From Hsuehochloa calcarea (Eukaryota > Streptophyta > Magnoliopsida > Poales > Poaceae): DNA of 64,000 nucleotides. Within the stretch, counting starts at the first letter, position 1. Each line of letters opens with the position of its first letter. Below, in pieces: positions 48,640-60,068 of the stretch. A program made the translations under genes and the position numbers. The stretch lies in NCBI GenBank assembly GCA_036346395.1, contig CM070599.1:14127232-14191231 (forward strand), read 5' to 3'. Below the pieces are notes generated by a model, which was given only the letters and a program-made list of their open reading frames with translations, ran no database searches and had not been told where the DNA came from.

Positions 48640-50740
48640 TTAGATCCTCGTAGTTCTTCTACGACAATCCCCATAAGCATTGTGCAAGTGGTCGAAACAT
48701 AAACGACTACGAGTAATAGTGACTTACCATCTTTTTGCCTGCTCACAGAGTTCTGCCTTCTCTTGTCGTAGCTGTACAAGTTGCTGTTATACTCTGCAAC
48801 AGTGATAATTTGCTCTAGAGCTCTCTGCATAAAGAAGGACAGTGAGAGGCGGGAAAAACCACATATATAAATGTTGAGTAACAAGCACTTACGTTGATGC
48901 TCGTTCGAGCAAACATGGAGAGTACACATGCAGGGTTCTTCAGTTCATCAAGCTCATGAATTCGATTCCACCACACCTTTTTGAGACACTCATCATAGAA
49001 AACATTCCTCCTGTCAAAAATATCCTTGGGTTGTGGAACTCGGGTACGAGACCTGAATGCAGAAGACCCCACAATGGAAGCTGGACCGAAGAATCCAGAA
49101 AAGAACTTAACATATTCTTCTTCCTCTGATTCGGTGGCAGCGGTTTCTTGGGGACGGGAGGAATGTCTACGGTGACTTCCTTCCCAGCGCGTGGCCCAAC
49201 GATTCATCGCTTTGGCGGATGCCTCCGTTGCATCATGCGTTGTTTTCGCCTCGACCTCTCGACCACTCCTATGGTCGTAGTTGCTTCAGCAGCAACGACC
49301 TCTTCCACCACTCGGGCGGTGGACGACCCTTCAACCACCGCCGCTGTTATTCCTCCAACTACGGGAGAAATAGCAATGGATTCCTCAACAGGAATGTCCT
49401 TGAGGGTTGGAGGAGTCGGGCTAATATCATGAAAAGGATAACGCGTCAAATGGTAAAAAACAAAAGGTAAATATTGTTCTTACACTTTTGTCTTTTTACA
49501 TACCTTTGTGTGCCAGATTTGATCTTGAATCTGGAAGAAACATTCCCTAAATAAGATTTTTTCGACTTCTTCTCAACCACGACCACGTCTGGTCGTGGGT
49601 CTTGAGGGAGCACTACCATTCCTTGAGCCTCCTGGCTCTCCGGATGGCTGAGACCTGTCTCGACCTCATCAAGGGCAGCACTGCCCTTGACCACAAACAC
49701 TGCTGGTGCAGCGGTTTCCTTCACAAAAGACATAAAACTCTTCTAGTTGTCCTTTAATTGTTGCTTGACAAAGCCACGGAGGCAGAAACTGTGAAAGTCT
49801 TATTATCATAGTAAAATGATACCTTGATCTTGGGGGCTTTCTGTTTAAGTGCTTCGGCTGTCTTTGCCTTCTCTGCAGTAGCCATTTCTGCAGTGAACCA
49901 CGCAAAGGGCCTGGTCAGAGCAGCATAGCTCGAGCTTGCGCCTCCCTTGTCGGCGACTTTCACGAGTCGATTCTTTTTTGCTGGAGGAGCCTCAACTTGC
50001 TCCATCGCCATGCCAACGACCATCAATTCGAGCTCTTCGTCGTCTCGATGGTCTTCTATGCCTACTTTCTGCAGAAGTCAGAAAAAAAGTATTATTAAGC
50101 GGTCGAAAGTTCTTCTATGACCAAAACCTAGTCGTACGTTTTTCTACAACAACCCTCTAGTCGTGAGTTTTTCCACGACCATTTTTCGATCGTAAGTCTT
50201 TCTACGACTAGTACATAGTTGTAAGTTTTTCTACAACTACGAGATCCTAAAGAAGAAATCAGTCATTGATTACTTTTAGGCTTTCCCTCCTATCATCTGC
50301 GGTCAGAACTGCAAGGATTTGAGGAGCCACCATGTTTGGTGGCGGGATTTCTCACAAACGAGCTTGACCCGAGCGTCAATTTCTGCTTGTGTGACATATG
50401 TAGAACCAAATAAACTTTCAATAACCAAGTTCGAAATCAATAGAAAGAGAGCGAAATTGAAGGTGTACTTACCTTGCTCGTAATCTCGGTGGGTCTTGTG
50501 ATCCCAGTACTTCCACATGGGATGTACTTGTTTCTTGAGAGGCTAATGCGGCGCGTGATGAAATCCTTCACCACGTGCCAACCGGTGAGCCAACCGCCTT
50601 CAAGTCCTTGATGTCTTGAATGTAGGGGGCGATCCGGCCAAGATCCTTGGAAGTCGAATCCCAGGAAGAAATCTTCTCGGCGGTGTTCCCGGCAAAGAGA
50701 GGTTGTCTTCATTGGTCGTCTCCTAGTAGAACCACCTCTT
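48640..50740 (-). pseudogene. Gene-like region in the long-arm element (transposon-protein type)
   Basis: Minus-strand blocks read in order. 50712-50440: WLTGWHVVKDFITRRI, then a segment that in a shifted frame runs into MWKYWDHKTHRDYEQ. A GTAAGT donor follows near 50470. 50410-50280: EIDARVK and ILAVLTADDRRE. 50040-49754: a Lys/Ala-rich MEQVEAPPAKKNRLVKVADK block. 49733-49500: ALDEVETGLSHPESQ. 49207-48870: KKVWWNRIHELDELKNPACV. The first two blocks resemble the C-terminal part of the plant 'putative gypsy-type transposon' family (PF04195), by memory only. The remaining blocks are unrecognised, and intron positions are guesses. No transposase catalytic motif is seen, so I infer the element is non-autonomous. 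Confidence 0.5.
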
Positions 50741-51103
50741 TTTCCATCCCGGCCATGACGACTAGCACATGATTGTAAGTTCTTCTACGACTAGCACATG
50801 ATTGTAAGTTCTTCTTTGATCACCTCATGGTCGTAAGTCCTTCTACGACCAGGTCAGTTACGACCACCCTATAATTGATCGAGCTTACAGATAAGTAGGC
50901 CCAATTGATTAGGGCATCTAAATAATCAGTATACACTATTATTCTCTGGAATAACTACATAATTAATCTCTCTATCCTGGTGATAACTGCCTAGCGATGT
51001 GGGAACGTTACTTCTCCAACAGTAATCTTCGGTAACTGCGCCATCATCTGAAGCATTGATATGCCCTTTGGGCTAGATAAATTGTTGCCCACTTCAAGCA
51101 CGC

Positions 51104-51110
51104 TATAAAA
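51104..51110 (+). promoter_or_regulatory. Outward TATA motif, right arm
   Basis: TATAAAA within CACGCTATAAAAGGATG, the mirror of 48097-48103. It would direct transcription out to the right, into the copia gag. Confidence 0.45.
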
Positions 51111-51854
51111 GGATGAATCACCACATGGCAGAGGGGGACAGAGGAAGAAAGACACAATCAGGAGCATAATAAATTGCATTTTAGTTTTCCTCTTGATTTG
51201 TAACAAAGATACTCAATATAGCGACACGGAAGAGGGTTGTTATTCTCTCCGGAGAAGGCCTGAACCTACATAAAAATCCGTGTATCATTCTCTCTAAGTG
51301 ATTTGAGTCTTGGAGACCCTCCGAATCAAATAATCATTACGTAAGTTCGGTTCTAAAAGACCGACAAGTGAATAACCAAGCTGACAGTTCTTCTAGTTCC
51401 TCTATTGTTCCTTTGTCTGCACTGTGTTCTATTTCAGATGAATAGATAGAGGAGATTCCAGAAGATCAGCTTGTACCCATTTCCAATAGAGTAACCAAGG
51501 CAATTAATAACATCAGAACAAGGTGAAGAGGAGGTCCAATCAGATGCTATGAGTGTGGTGAGCTAAACCATACCAAGACGAATTGCCCTAAACTGAGGGG
51601 CAAGGAGGTCAAGGATGACAAGGCACCAATTCATCGCTCTCAATTCAAAATTGACCCAAGCAGGAAGCACAATTATTGTAGGGCTATCAACAAAGTACTT
51701 TCAGCACTTAATGAGATTAATTTGAGTGATGTTCATTCTGGAAGCGACGATGAGGACAATGGTAAGAAGGCAAAGGAGGTGGACTTCATAGGGAAGTGTT
51801 TTATGGCAAGCAGTGAGGAGCTCAACAATACATTTTGGCCTAACGGGATAAACG

Positions 51855-52885
51855 ATCAGCCTCAAGATCGTCATTTGGTACTGTGCCCTTCTGAAGATAC
51901 TCGTAGATGACACTTATCTAGGTATCCTTGTATTCTTGGGAGACTGTCTCAATAGGAGATGTCTCTGGTGTTTCAACTCGGGACGACTTCTAGAGCTGTT
52001 CCAAGAAGACTCCTTGTTGTACTTGTGATCGGGAAGAAGCCATTCTAGCTAACTGTTTAGTGAGGAAATTATTCTTTCGATGGATATATTGTACCTTGAA
52101 ACCAAAAAAATACTTTTCAAGCTTCCCGACTTCTAATAAGTATTGAGATATGATCGAATTAGAGCATTGGTACTCTTTTCTGACTTGATTGACGACCAGT
52201 TGAAAGTCTCCTCTCACGAGTAGTCGTCAAATCCCAAGCCTTTCATTGTTCATATGCCAGCCAATAAATCTTCGTATTCTACCACATTGTTAGTAGTAGG
52301 AAAATTTAATTAAATAGCAGATTTTAAGGTTTAAACATAGGAGGTACCAAGACCACCCTAGCACCCGAGCCACTTAGCGTAAATAGCCCATCAAAGTACA
52401 TTGTCCACTGGTCGTGGGTTTCCTACTGGGGTCCTTGAACGGGTTCAGGATTTGTCCATTCGGCGACAATGTCTGCCAAGATCTGGGCTTTAATGGCCGC
52501 TCGAGACACAAAATGGTGGTCGAACTCCCCAAGTTCAACTGACCATTTTGTCATAAGCCCCGCTACTTCCCTGTTCTGGAGGACCACTCCTAAGGAAAAC
52601 TCAGACGACACAATTAACTTGTGTGCCTCAAAATAATGCATCAGTTTCCTCGAAGACATGAGGAGGATATATAGAAGCTTTTGGACCTAAGGGTAACGCT
52701 CCTTAGGCCCTTGTAAAACTTCACTAACATAGTAAATTGGTCGTTGAACGTTTCCACATTCTGCAACCAGCACTACGCTCACTACTTGTGGTGTAGCAAC
52801 TAGGAATATTAGGAATGTCTCTTTTGGTTTCGGAGAAACCAGAACAGCAGCACTCGTAAGATACCTCTAGACATCATTGAAGGCG
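51855..52885 (-). pseudogene. Tat-type RNase H region, broken
   Basis: 52880-52430 gives the first part of RNase H, with the frame SSRKLMHYFEAHKLIV, then AGLMTKWSVELGEFD and ILADIVAEWTNP. 52217-51990 gives the plant-specific second RNase H-like part: GDFQLVVNQVRKEYQC, YIHRKNNFLTKQLARMAS, GVFLEQL. After a stop at 51990 related sequence continues to about 51855. Frameshifts near 52420 and 52230 separate these. It would degrade RNA in the RNA:DNA hybrid during replication. Confidence 0.75.
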
Positions 52886-52889
52886 TTGT

Positions 52890-53729
52890 TTACCTCCTAT
52901 GGCCACTCAAAACCCTCATATTTCCTCGTGCGATGAAATGACTTAAAGCCGCCATGTATCCTATGAGTTTCTGGACTTCTTTCTTTGTGGTTGGATGAAG
53001 CATTTGTTCAATGGCTTTTATCTTTTCAGGGTTTGCTTCGATTCCTCGTGCAGAGACAAGGAATCCAAGCAACTTTCTTGAAGAGACTCTGAACACACAC
53101 TTATCATGATTGAGCTTCAAGCGGTGTTTCATAAGGTTGTCGAATGGTTCTTGCAAGTCAGAAATATGATTAAGGTGTTTGATGCTTTTTACGACCAGAT
53201 CGTCAACATAGGCTTCCAAATATCGATCTAGTTGAGGGAGGAAGGTCTTTTGAATCAAGCGTTGAAAAGAAGTGCCGGTATTTTTTAGACCAAATGGTAT
53301 TTTGAGATAGCAAAATATTCCAAATGGTGTAATAAATGCCATATTTTCTTCATCATCTAGGCTCATACTTACCCAATGATAAACAAAATATGCATATATG
53401 AAACTTAATATTTCAGAACCAGCAGTAGAATCAACCAACTGATCAATACGAGGAACGGGGAAATCGTCATCCATACAAGCTTTATTAAGATCAGCAAAGT
53501 CTACACACATACGCCATTTACCATTAGGCTTTCTAACCATTATAGGGTTAGCCAACCACTCTGGGTGGTCGACTTCTTTTATGAAGCCTGCTTTAAGTAG
53601 CTTGTCTAATTCAGATCTGATGGCATCTCGTCGATCAGATGCGAATCTCCATAATTTTTGTTTTACGAGTTTCTTGTCAAGCCGTAGAGCTAGCCTGTGC
53701 TCGATCACCTCCCTAGGGACTCCGGGCAT
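52890..53729 (-). pseudogene. Tat-type reverse transcriptase
   Basis: An open frame of 279 codons on the minus strand. Motifs in order: VKQKLWRFASDRRDAI, EVDHPEWLANPIMVRKPNGK, WRMCVDFADLNKACMDD, FPVPRIDQLVD, then FGLKNTGTSFQRLI, YVDDLVVKS (catalytic Asp pair near 53200), and SARGIEANPEKIKAI. The segment between RIDQLVD and GIFCYLKIPFG (about 53420-53300) departs from the usual sequence where the DAxxGYHQ motif is expected, so a small shift or substitution run is likely there. The frame stops near 52890 beside RNase H. The family call is secure. Confidence 0.85.
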
Positions 53730-53876
53730 GTCGGATGCTTACGACGCAAAGACATTTGCGTTTGCTTGGAGGAAGGTGACAACGACGTCTTCCTAGGCAG
53801 GGTCAGAGGTGACCTCGAAGGCTCCTCTGTATTCAGTGGAACTTCTTTGACTTAATTGTTCGGCTTTGGTGCAACT

Positions 53877-54490
53877 TTAGGCTTCGACTACTTGGTCAAA
53901 GGTTGCCCCCTTGCTTGCTTCTCGAGTTGGTATTTGACCAACCATCTCAATGCATTTGCAGTCGCATGTAAGTACCATCTTTTTATCACAGTGGACAGTG
54001 ATTACTCCTTTGAGACCTAGCATCTTAAGACATTGATAATCGCAATGAGCATCTATTAGGAATCGTGTCAGAGTTGGTCGACCGAGTATGGCATTGTATA
54101 CCATGTCGAAATCGACCACATCAAAAGAGATATTCTCCGTTCTGAAATTGTTTCGTGACCCAAATGTTATAGGAAGAGAAACCTAACCAATGGGTTTGGC
54201 CCAAGACCAAAGCACGATCCGATGAAATGAGTATCGTACAGGCTTGAACTTTGTCCTGGAACTTGCATCTCGTCCAAGGCACTCGTAAAGAGTATATTTA
54301 GTGAACTCCCACCATCAACTAACACACGATTAACTCGACAATTGTTGACAGTAGGTTCGACCACGATCGAAAAACGACTAGGTCGAGTAGGGGGGATCAG
54401 ACGGTCACCTTTCTCGAAATAGATGGTGATTTCTGGCTACTTTGGTATTTTTTTGACAAGAGGATGGTCGATAGAATTTACCTCACTTTC
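53877..54490 (-). pseudogene. Tat-type protease region
   Basis: From 54420 down: ITIYFEKGDRLIPP, then VVEPTVNNCRVNRVLVDGGSSLN with the Asp-Gly-Gly active site near 54310. Later VDFDMVYNAILGRPTL (54118-54075), the conserved protease end. Between 54230 and 54120 the frame changes. The region links to reverse transcriptase near 53800. It would cleave the polyprotein. Confidence 0.75.
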
Positions 54491-54522
54491 GACAGCTTTG
54501 AGTTGTCATTTCGACTCGATAT

Positions 54523-54535
54523 GGCTCTGATACCA
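54523..54535 (-). promoter_or_regulatory. Primer-binding site attached to the inserted LTR
   Basis: TGGTATCAGAGCC on the minus strand, four bases from the LTR end at 54540. Its presence shows that this is more than a solo LTR: a piece of internal sequence came with it. Confidence 0.8.
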
Positions 54536-54539
54536 CCTC

Positions 54540-57383
54540 TGTCAGGATCTCGAGTATGCAACCCCAGACCCTCTGTGCATTCTGAACTAATGCGAGATCA
54601 GTAGCTAACTCGCACAGTTGCAACATTAGTGTACTCGTGACCACACAACAACACAACTAAAGAAGCAGACAAATTAATATTACTAGTAGCAAAAGGACCT
54701 TATGATCAAGGTTTTACAGAGTTTCCTACACTTGCAGTGGAAATAAACAACTCGTCGACATGCCCACAGTGTCAGTGGAGGACGAGACCTAGTTCGCATA
54801 GTCCTCAGAGTAGTCCTCCTCGTAGTACTTAGTGCTCCCTAGGTCTTCTTCGGCGACTGATCAACAAATGACGCAAAGCCGTGAGTACATAAAGTACTCT
54901 ACAAGTTGTAGGGAACAGTATGCAAATAGTATTCAAGCAAGGCTTGACAAGAATAGCTTTATGGCTATTTTGCAGAAAGCAATATTGATAGATATTGATA
55001 GTAAATACAGTAAGTAGATTGTAAAGCAGAGTTTGAAAGATTAGTACATAAGTAATCAAGTACTTTGAAACCACTAGTGAACACCCTATTCACTTCCCAA
55101 CCGACGACCAAGGAACAACCCGTTCACTTCCCAACTAATCCAACATTTTTATGAAAATCTACCCCTTGTGTGAAATCACCAGGCATTGTCCATGACCGGG
55201 GACACGACTATTCGAATAGTTTTTAACACTCTGCAGAGGTTGTACAGCTTGACACAAAAGAGATAATCATTTTCATAAGGCACATGTTTCCTTAGACATT
55301 TGAATCAAGGAGAGACTATCACAAGGCTTTTTGTAAAGCTCCGTTTTGGCTTAGTTCTGAGTGCTAAGGTTTCACCACTCTGGACCCCCTCTTGCGCCAT
55401 TTCGTCAACCAAAATAGAACCGACCCAAAACCTTGCTAATTAGTTGGCCAGGTCCACCCTATCTTGGACATGTGGTTGTACGGTATGGTCCAAATCAATG
55501 GTGCACAAAGTTAAGTCCTTAGTGGTTGCTCAGGCGAGACTACCTCAACCCATATGCTTCGCGCAATGTGCTTCGCGCATTGCTCCTTTACTACCTGACT
55601 ACTAGCTCGAGCATAAATCATTTTCGCTCAACCCGGCCAAATGACAACCCTTGCCATGGCATAATAAATTTTAGTAACAATGGCTTCCGCCATAATTCCA
55701 TATATCATTAAGTCAAATTTATCATCATTGAATCATGTGATCGAGAGACCATCGGATAACTAAAGTATGACTAAGCATAATACACACCCAAGCTGATATT
55801 ACAATAATGAAGAACTAAGATTACCCAATCTATGGTGTCTAAGGGTAAATGTCAACATGTCATTCACAATCATCCAAGGAGGCTTAATGACAATTAGGCA
55901 TTTAACTATCCAAAAAATAGTTATTATAAAACTAGCAATGTATGTTGATATAAATCAATATAATTTTACAAACTGGGTACGACATGATCAAAGGTCTACA
56001 ACTTACCTTCGTTGAAGAGTTGAGACGCTTCGGTCATGGCCGTTGGGTCCAAGAATTTTTTGGAAATACCAGAATCTATACGTGCGAAAAGATTCAAATA
56101 AATAAAATAATTCCAAAAAAATCAAAAAAATACTAAACTAGAACCAAAAGAAAGATACTGAATTTAGATGAAGTTAGAAATTTGAATCACTCAAATCGGA
56201 GCTCGAACGAAGGAGAACAAACTCTCGGAATGAGTTACGACTACCTGATCGAAGGGGGTTCCACTATAGGTGGGAAGGAGGTTTGACTACCTGGTCGGAA
56301 GGAGGTTTGACTACACAAGTGGTTGGAATGAGGTTCGACTATACAAGTGGTCGGAAGGAGGATTCGACTGCTCAACGCGGTCAAAAGGACAAGAGAGAGA
56401 ACAGGGCACAGTGAGCTTACCATGACCGAGAGAGAGGTTGGTGGATGACAAACGGGGTGGGGAAGCTCGCGGTCGAAGGTGAAGGAGGACGACGATGAAG
56501 GGGTCGGTCGGGACTAAAGGAGAAGAGGAAATACGACGGCTCTAGCTGCCACGCGGGAGCTGACACAATCGGGCCAGCAAGGAGGTGCACACCGGGTAGG
56601 CCATGATCTTACGAAGCCAACGGCGAAGACCAAGTCGGTGGAGAAGCTTTGATTGTGGCGGTAGAGGCGATGGCGCGAGCTCCAGCGGCGGCAGCGGAAC
56701 TCGAAGCGCGGCGAAACGACAGAGAGAGAGAGAGAGAGAGTTGATGGGAAAACAGGGGAGGGCAAGAAGGAGGGGGGAGAAAACCGAACAACAAGGTGGA
56801 GCGGTGGGATTCACGGCGGCGCAGCAGAGACAACGACATTTCATGCGCATGTCCCTGAGGGGACGATGACATTTAATGCGCATGCCGCTGAGGAGGTGAC
56901 AACATGTAATGTGCACGGCGCGGCGGAGGCAACAGCATTTTAACGCGTATGTCACTAAGGGGGCGGTGTCATTTAATGCGCACAGCGCTGAGGAAAAAGA
57001 GGGAGAAAGAACATGCCGAGGCGAGGGTGGTCGAAACCGAATGAGTGGTCAAAACCGAAGGGTGGCCGAAACCGAAGGGGTGCTCGAAATCAAAAGGGGA
57101 GTTCGAAACCAAAGGGGTGGTCGAAACTGAAGGGGTGGTGCGTTGATTGGAACGGGCAGGCGAGGAATTCTGAACAGTCAGAGAAATGAGACTTTAAATA
57201 CGAGATAACTCCAATAAACTCAAAATAAATCAAATCTGGATTAATTAAAGTTTTATTAATTCATATTAAATTATTTTTATTGTCTAAAATTCCAAGTTAA
57301 GCTTTAGCAACTTCAACAAGAATCAAATTTTTATTTTTATTTTTTGAAAATTTTCAAAAAACCCCAAAAATCAGGATGTTACA
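54540..57383 (-). repeat. Tekay-type LTR inserted between Tat gag and pol
   Basis: It runs from TGTAACATCCTGATTTTTGG (57383) to ...GATCCTGACA (54540), 2844 bases, and is related to the LTR at 28839-42040. An AG microsatellite is at 56721-56740. GC-rich 56500-56960 and AT-rich 57180-57360 hold no convincing genes. A primer site follows, but only tens of bases of internal sequence before Tat protease resumes, so the rest of this element was deleted. Confidence 0.75.
56721..56740. repeat. AG microsatellite
   Basis: Ten uninterrupted AG units within the LTR. Confidence 0.95.
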
Positions 57384-59240
57384 AAGGTTGACGTTCTTTT
57401 TTGCGGAAATGACACCACCTTGGTTTGTCGTTCTTCCATTCGGGGCGTTTACCTTTACTCTGATTGGGATATGATTTGGAGCTCTGAGGTTCCTTGTCAC
57501 CATGACTAAGACCTCCTTAGAGCTTTTGACTTGAAGCTTTGGCATGTAGTCTTGCTCTTGGATTTCCCAGCCTTTTTACCTTTCTTCTTGCTGCCTTCAT
57601 GCGCTCCTCGAGTGTCCTTATCGTCACGATCAATCGTGCGATTCCACTCGATTGCTTCTGCAGTAGTTGCATAACGGTCGGCTATTTCAAGGAGCTCGGT
57701 GACGAAAATCGGATAGATCCAACCGGTTGGTTAAGCAACCAAGACCGGGCAGATCCTTCCAGAACCGTGGGCAAATAGTTAGCCATCACGTTCTCATCAC
57801 CACCACCAGCTCTGATGGCAGTAGTATATATCTGGAGAAACTCTAATGGATTTTGAGATCCATCGAATTTATCCATGTTGGCAGGTCGAAACCTATTAGG
57901 CCAACGCACAGCTTGGAGCCCTGCAGAAAAGGCTCAACAACCTGTGACAGTTTCGTAGTGCCTTCTTGGGAGAGGCGCCGGATTATGATCAATAGGAGAT
58001 CGGTTTCCGTAGTTAGAATACCGAGGCTCCGGTGTCCTGATCCGATCGTAGACGTTATTATGACGTCTTTGACCGTTAGCACGACTCAGATGATGACGGA
58101 GATCATCCGGCCGAGCGAGTGCTCTCTCGGCGAGGAAGAGGTCGTTGTTCGGAATAGCCTTCTTCCTTCATGACTTGCTAGTCGAAACCGCCGAGGAGGT
58201 CTAGGTACCGGTGGATAACCATGCTGCCTCTAATGAGGAGGAGCGCCGAGACGAAGTCACCGTTAGACTTTGTGATGTCCTTTGCCCTCGCTTGCGCTTC
58301 GCTACGCATGCTTTGTTGAAGGATTTCGATACCGCCTCGCCAATTGGGTAAAGCCGGAGCTTCGGCGAGCAGTCGTGATATTGAGAATATCTTGAATACG
58401 ACACAAGTTCGAGCGAATCGCTAGAAGGTCTTAGGGATTCATCGTTGATGTTGGTGTTCAAGACCGAAGTTCCTCTAGACCTTGGGCACGACTGCATGCG
58501 CCCGTCATCCTGGGTGCCGCACCACGCCAATTAACTGATGGACGCTCATCGGCTCTGTTGCCTCTGGCGGTGGTGCTTGATTGCGCGCCATCGCCATCGC
58601 AGTGGTGGCGGCGGGGTGTGCGGGGATCGCATGGCATTACGATCGAGATTTCGATCGCGTTGACCTCATGCTTCCAAAGAATGATCCTCGAGGAGCTTCC
58701 ATCAGAACTAGTGGAGAACTTCTCGGTGCTTCTACCGAGACTCCCATGACGAGACCGATCGGAGATGAGAACCTCCGAGGTCTTCGTGGTGGGCTTCACC
58801 TGATTCGGCGGATTGCCGATCGGATCTCGAGTTTTATCGTCCCGCTCGACCCATTACCGATGAGGGTTTCATTGACACCGCTACCAAGTGTCGGTTCGTC
58901 CTAAATTTCGAGCCGTTGGTGAATACACATCGACCATGGTTACGTCAAGGGTATATTGACCCTCGGGTTGTGGGGCTGAGGCATTGTCACCTTTTTCACC
59001 GATCGGGGAAACTGGTCTTGGAGAAACATTCGGATGTTCCGAACTGGTCGTAACGACCTGTCCCTCAGAGAGCGCTTCTTGGCGCAACGGAGTGTCTTCA
59101 TCCATCCGCTCAAATTCACCGTCGTCAGCGACTTGCGAACCAGCGGAAGAGGATGAAGACTCCGAATGTTGCATGGCCTAGATGCAGGCTTCCATGTCAA
59201 GGTTGGAGTAGTCATCCAGGTCGAACCAATTCTCCTCATC
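57384..59240 (-). pseudogene. Tat-type gag, broken
   Basis: Minus strand: an N-terminal acidic and Ser-rich part near 59174-58900 (MQHSESSSSSAGSQVADDGE). A middle region with ILQQSMRSEAQARAKDITKS appears in one frame near 58340-58240. The capsid core is RFRPANMDKFDGSQNPLEF, YTTAIRAGGGDENVMANYLP and SARSWLLNQPVGSI at 57890-57700. The end of gag reads KRPEWKNDKPRWCHF at 57440-57400. Capsid motifs match Tat elements. Frames change at least three times. It ends at the inserted LTR at 57383. Confidence 0.75.
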
Positions 59241-59327
59241 CCATCTTCCTGCCATACTTACAATTATAAATATGAAGAAAACGGACGAGTTGAGCGAGGA
59301 ACCTCTTTAGGAGTTTTGCACTATCTT

Positions 59328-59344
59328 CCCCACGGTCGGCGCCA
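59328..59344 (-). promoter_or_regulatory. Primer-binding site of the Tat element
   Basis: TGGCGCCGACCGTGGGG on the minus strand, two bases after the LTR end; the TGGCGCC core is the usual Tat/Athila type and differs from the tRNA-Met sites elsewhere in the window. Confidence 0.8.
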
Positions 59345-59346
59345 GC

Positions 59347-60063
59347 TGTCGACGATCAAATCGCCGATCTTATGATTATATAAAGAAAAAAGAGGAAAAA
59401 TGTGCGTATCTCCTGGGAGTGGAACGGGCTTGCTCTTTATTGCTATGAACTCACTGTTACAAACACTAAGAGTTTCTAATCACTACAAGAACACAATGCT
59501 CAGCTATTCCTTGCTTGGTGTTGTTTACGCGTTGATGTTCTAACCGACTTTGTGTGTCTATGCTTCTTTGCGTGTCTTCGTGTCCTCCTTCCTACTTCTA
59601 TGGTCCTCCTTAAGTACTTGATGAAGCGGTGGCGCTTATCCCATGAAGAGACATCCGTTGGGGAGCGGCAGCGTGCAGTCGGGAAGAGGCGGTAGTTTGA
59701 TTTGTTCCACCAACTGCAGAGGCGATTGGTGAAGATATCAAGCGCTCGCGGTTAATGGTTTTAAGAAACGTTACACCATCAACCGGGATAGTGTTGTATT
59801 ATGCGGAATATGAAACACGTGGTTCATTCATCACATAGTGAGTGGCGTGGTCGGGGACTCGACCCAGACGCCTATTCATAGCTTTACGAGCACTTACCTG
59901 GTCGTGGACTAGGTTTGGAACTTTGTCCGACCATGGTATTTATTATATTAACTTCTGTAGTACCTACGACCGGTTAAGTCGGTGGTCTTAGAAGTTACGA
60001 CAACGAAGACGTATGGTCTTTATCATATATTAAGATAATATATGAATATTTTAATCCTCAACA
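59347..60063 (-). repeat. 5' LTR of the Tat element (717 bp)
   Basis: Starts TGTTGAGGATTAAAATATTC at 60063 and ends ...GATCGTCGACA at 59347, next to the primer site. It carries repeated AC-GACC motifs near 59850-60010. The five bases just outside are GTAAT (plus strand 60064-60068); the right-hand copy is not available because the element is truncated. Confidence 0.75.
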
Positions 60064-60068
60064 GTAAT

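Larger units (their letters stand above)
47841..51366. mobile_element. 3.5-kb element with long inverted arms and 5-bp target copies
   Basis: The left arm (47841 to about 48556) and right arm (about 50757-51366) are inverted copies. Left starts CGTCGGTGTTTTAGAACC; right, reversed, starts TGTCGGTCTTTTAGAACC. They stay alignable for at least 600 bases. AGTGA flanks both sides (47836-47840, 51367-51371) and the copia gag continues across, so this is a real insertion. Each arm has a TATA motif pointing outward and subterminal TCGTAGAAGAACTTACGA repeats. The centre holds a minus-strand gene-like region. TGT...ACA ends with a 5-bp target copy resemble integrase-made insertions, but inverted arms do not fit an LTR retrotransposon. 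Class unresolved. Confidence 0.75.
47216..51850 (+). pseudogene. Copia gag of element D, split by the element at 47841-51366
   Basis: ATG at 47216 begins MASDRDCFSGKPPFFDGLDY, followed by YWKTHIEVFLQE, the N-terminal copia gag motif. One TAA at 47315 interrupts an otherwise open frame to 47840. The UBN2-type capsid segment includes VKGVRQNKFKKEYSKFEMK and FDHFNKIVNDLHSI. After the insertion, coding resumes at 51372. It has a TGA-free run to a TAG near 51445, then the knuckle CYECGELNHTKTNC at 51553-51594 and an acidic tail to about 51850, where Tat-element sequence on the other strand begins. Only gag is present; the 3' part of the element is missing. Compared with other frames here it is relatively intact. 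Confidence 0.8.
51855..60063 (-). mobile_element. Tat-lineage Ty3/gypsy element, 3' truncated
   Basis: Minus-strand order: 5' LTR 60063-59347, primer site 59344, gag 59240-57384, then (after a foreign LTR at 57383-54540) protease, reverse transcriptase and RNase H from about 54490 to 51855. Integrase and the 3' LTR are missing; copia gag begins on the other side. The primer site TGGCGCCGACCGTGGGG and the gag and RT signatures are those of the Tat group. Internal continuity apart from the inserted LTR is inferred. Confidence 0.75.

Noticed and set aside
47841..51366. Ordinary LTR retrotransposon
   Set aside because: The terminal repeats are inverted, not direct, and there is no primer site or polypurine tract beside them; kept as class unresolved.
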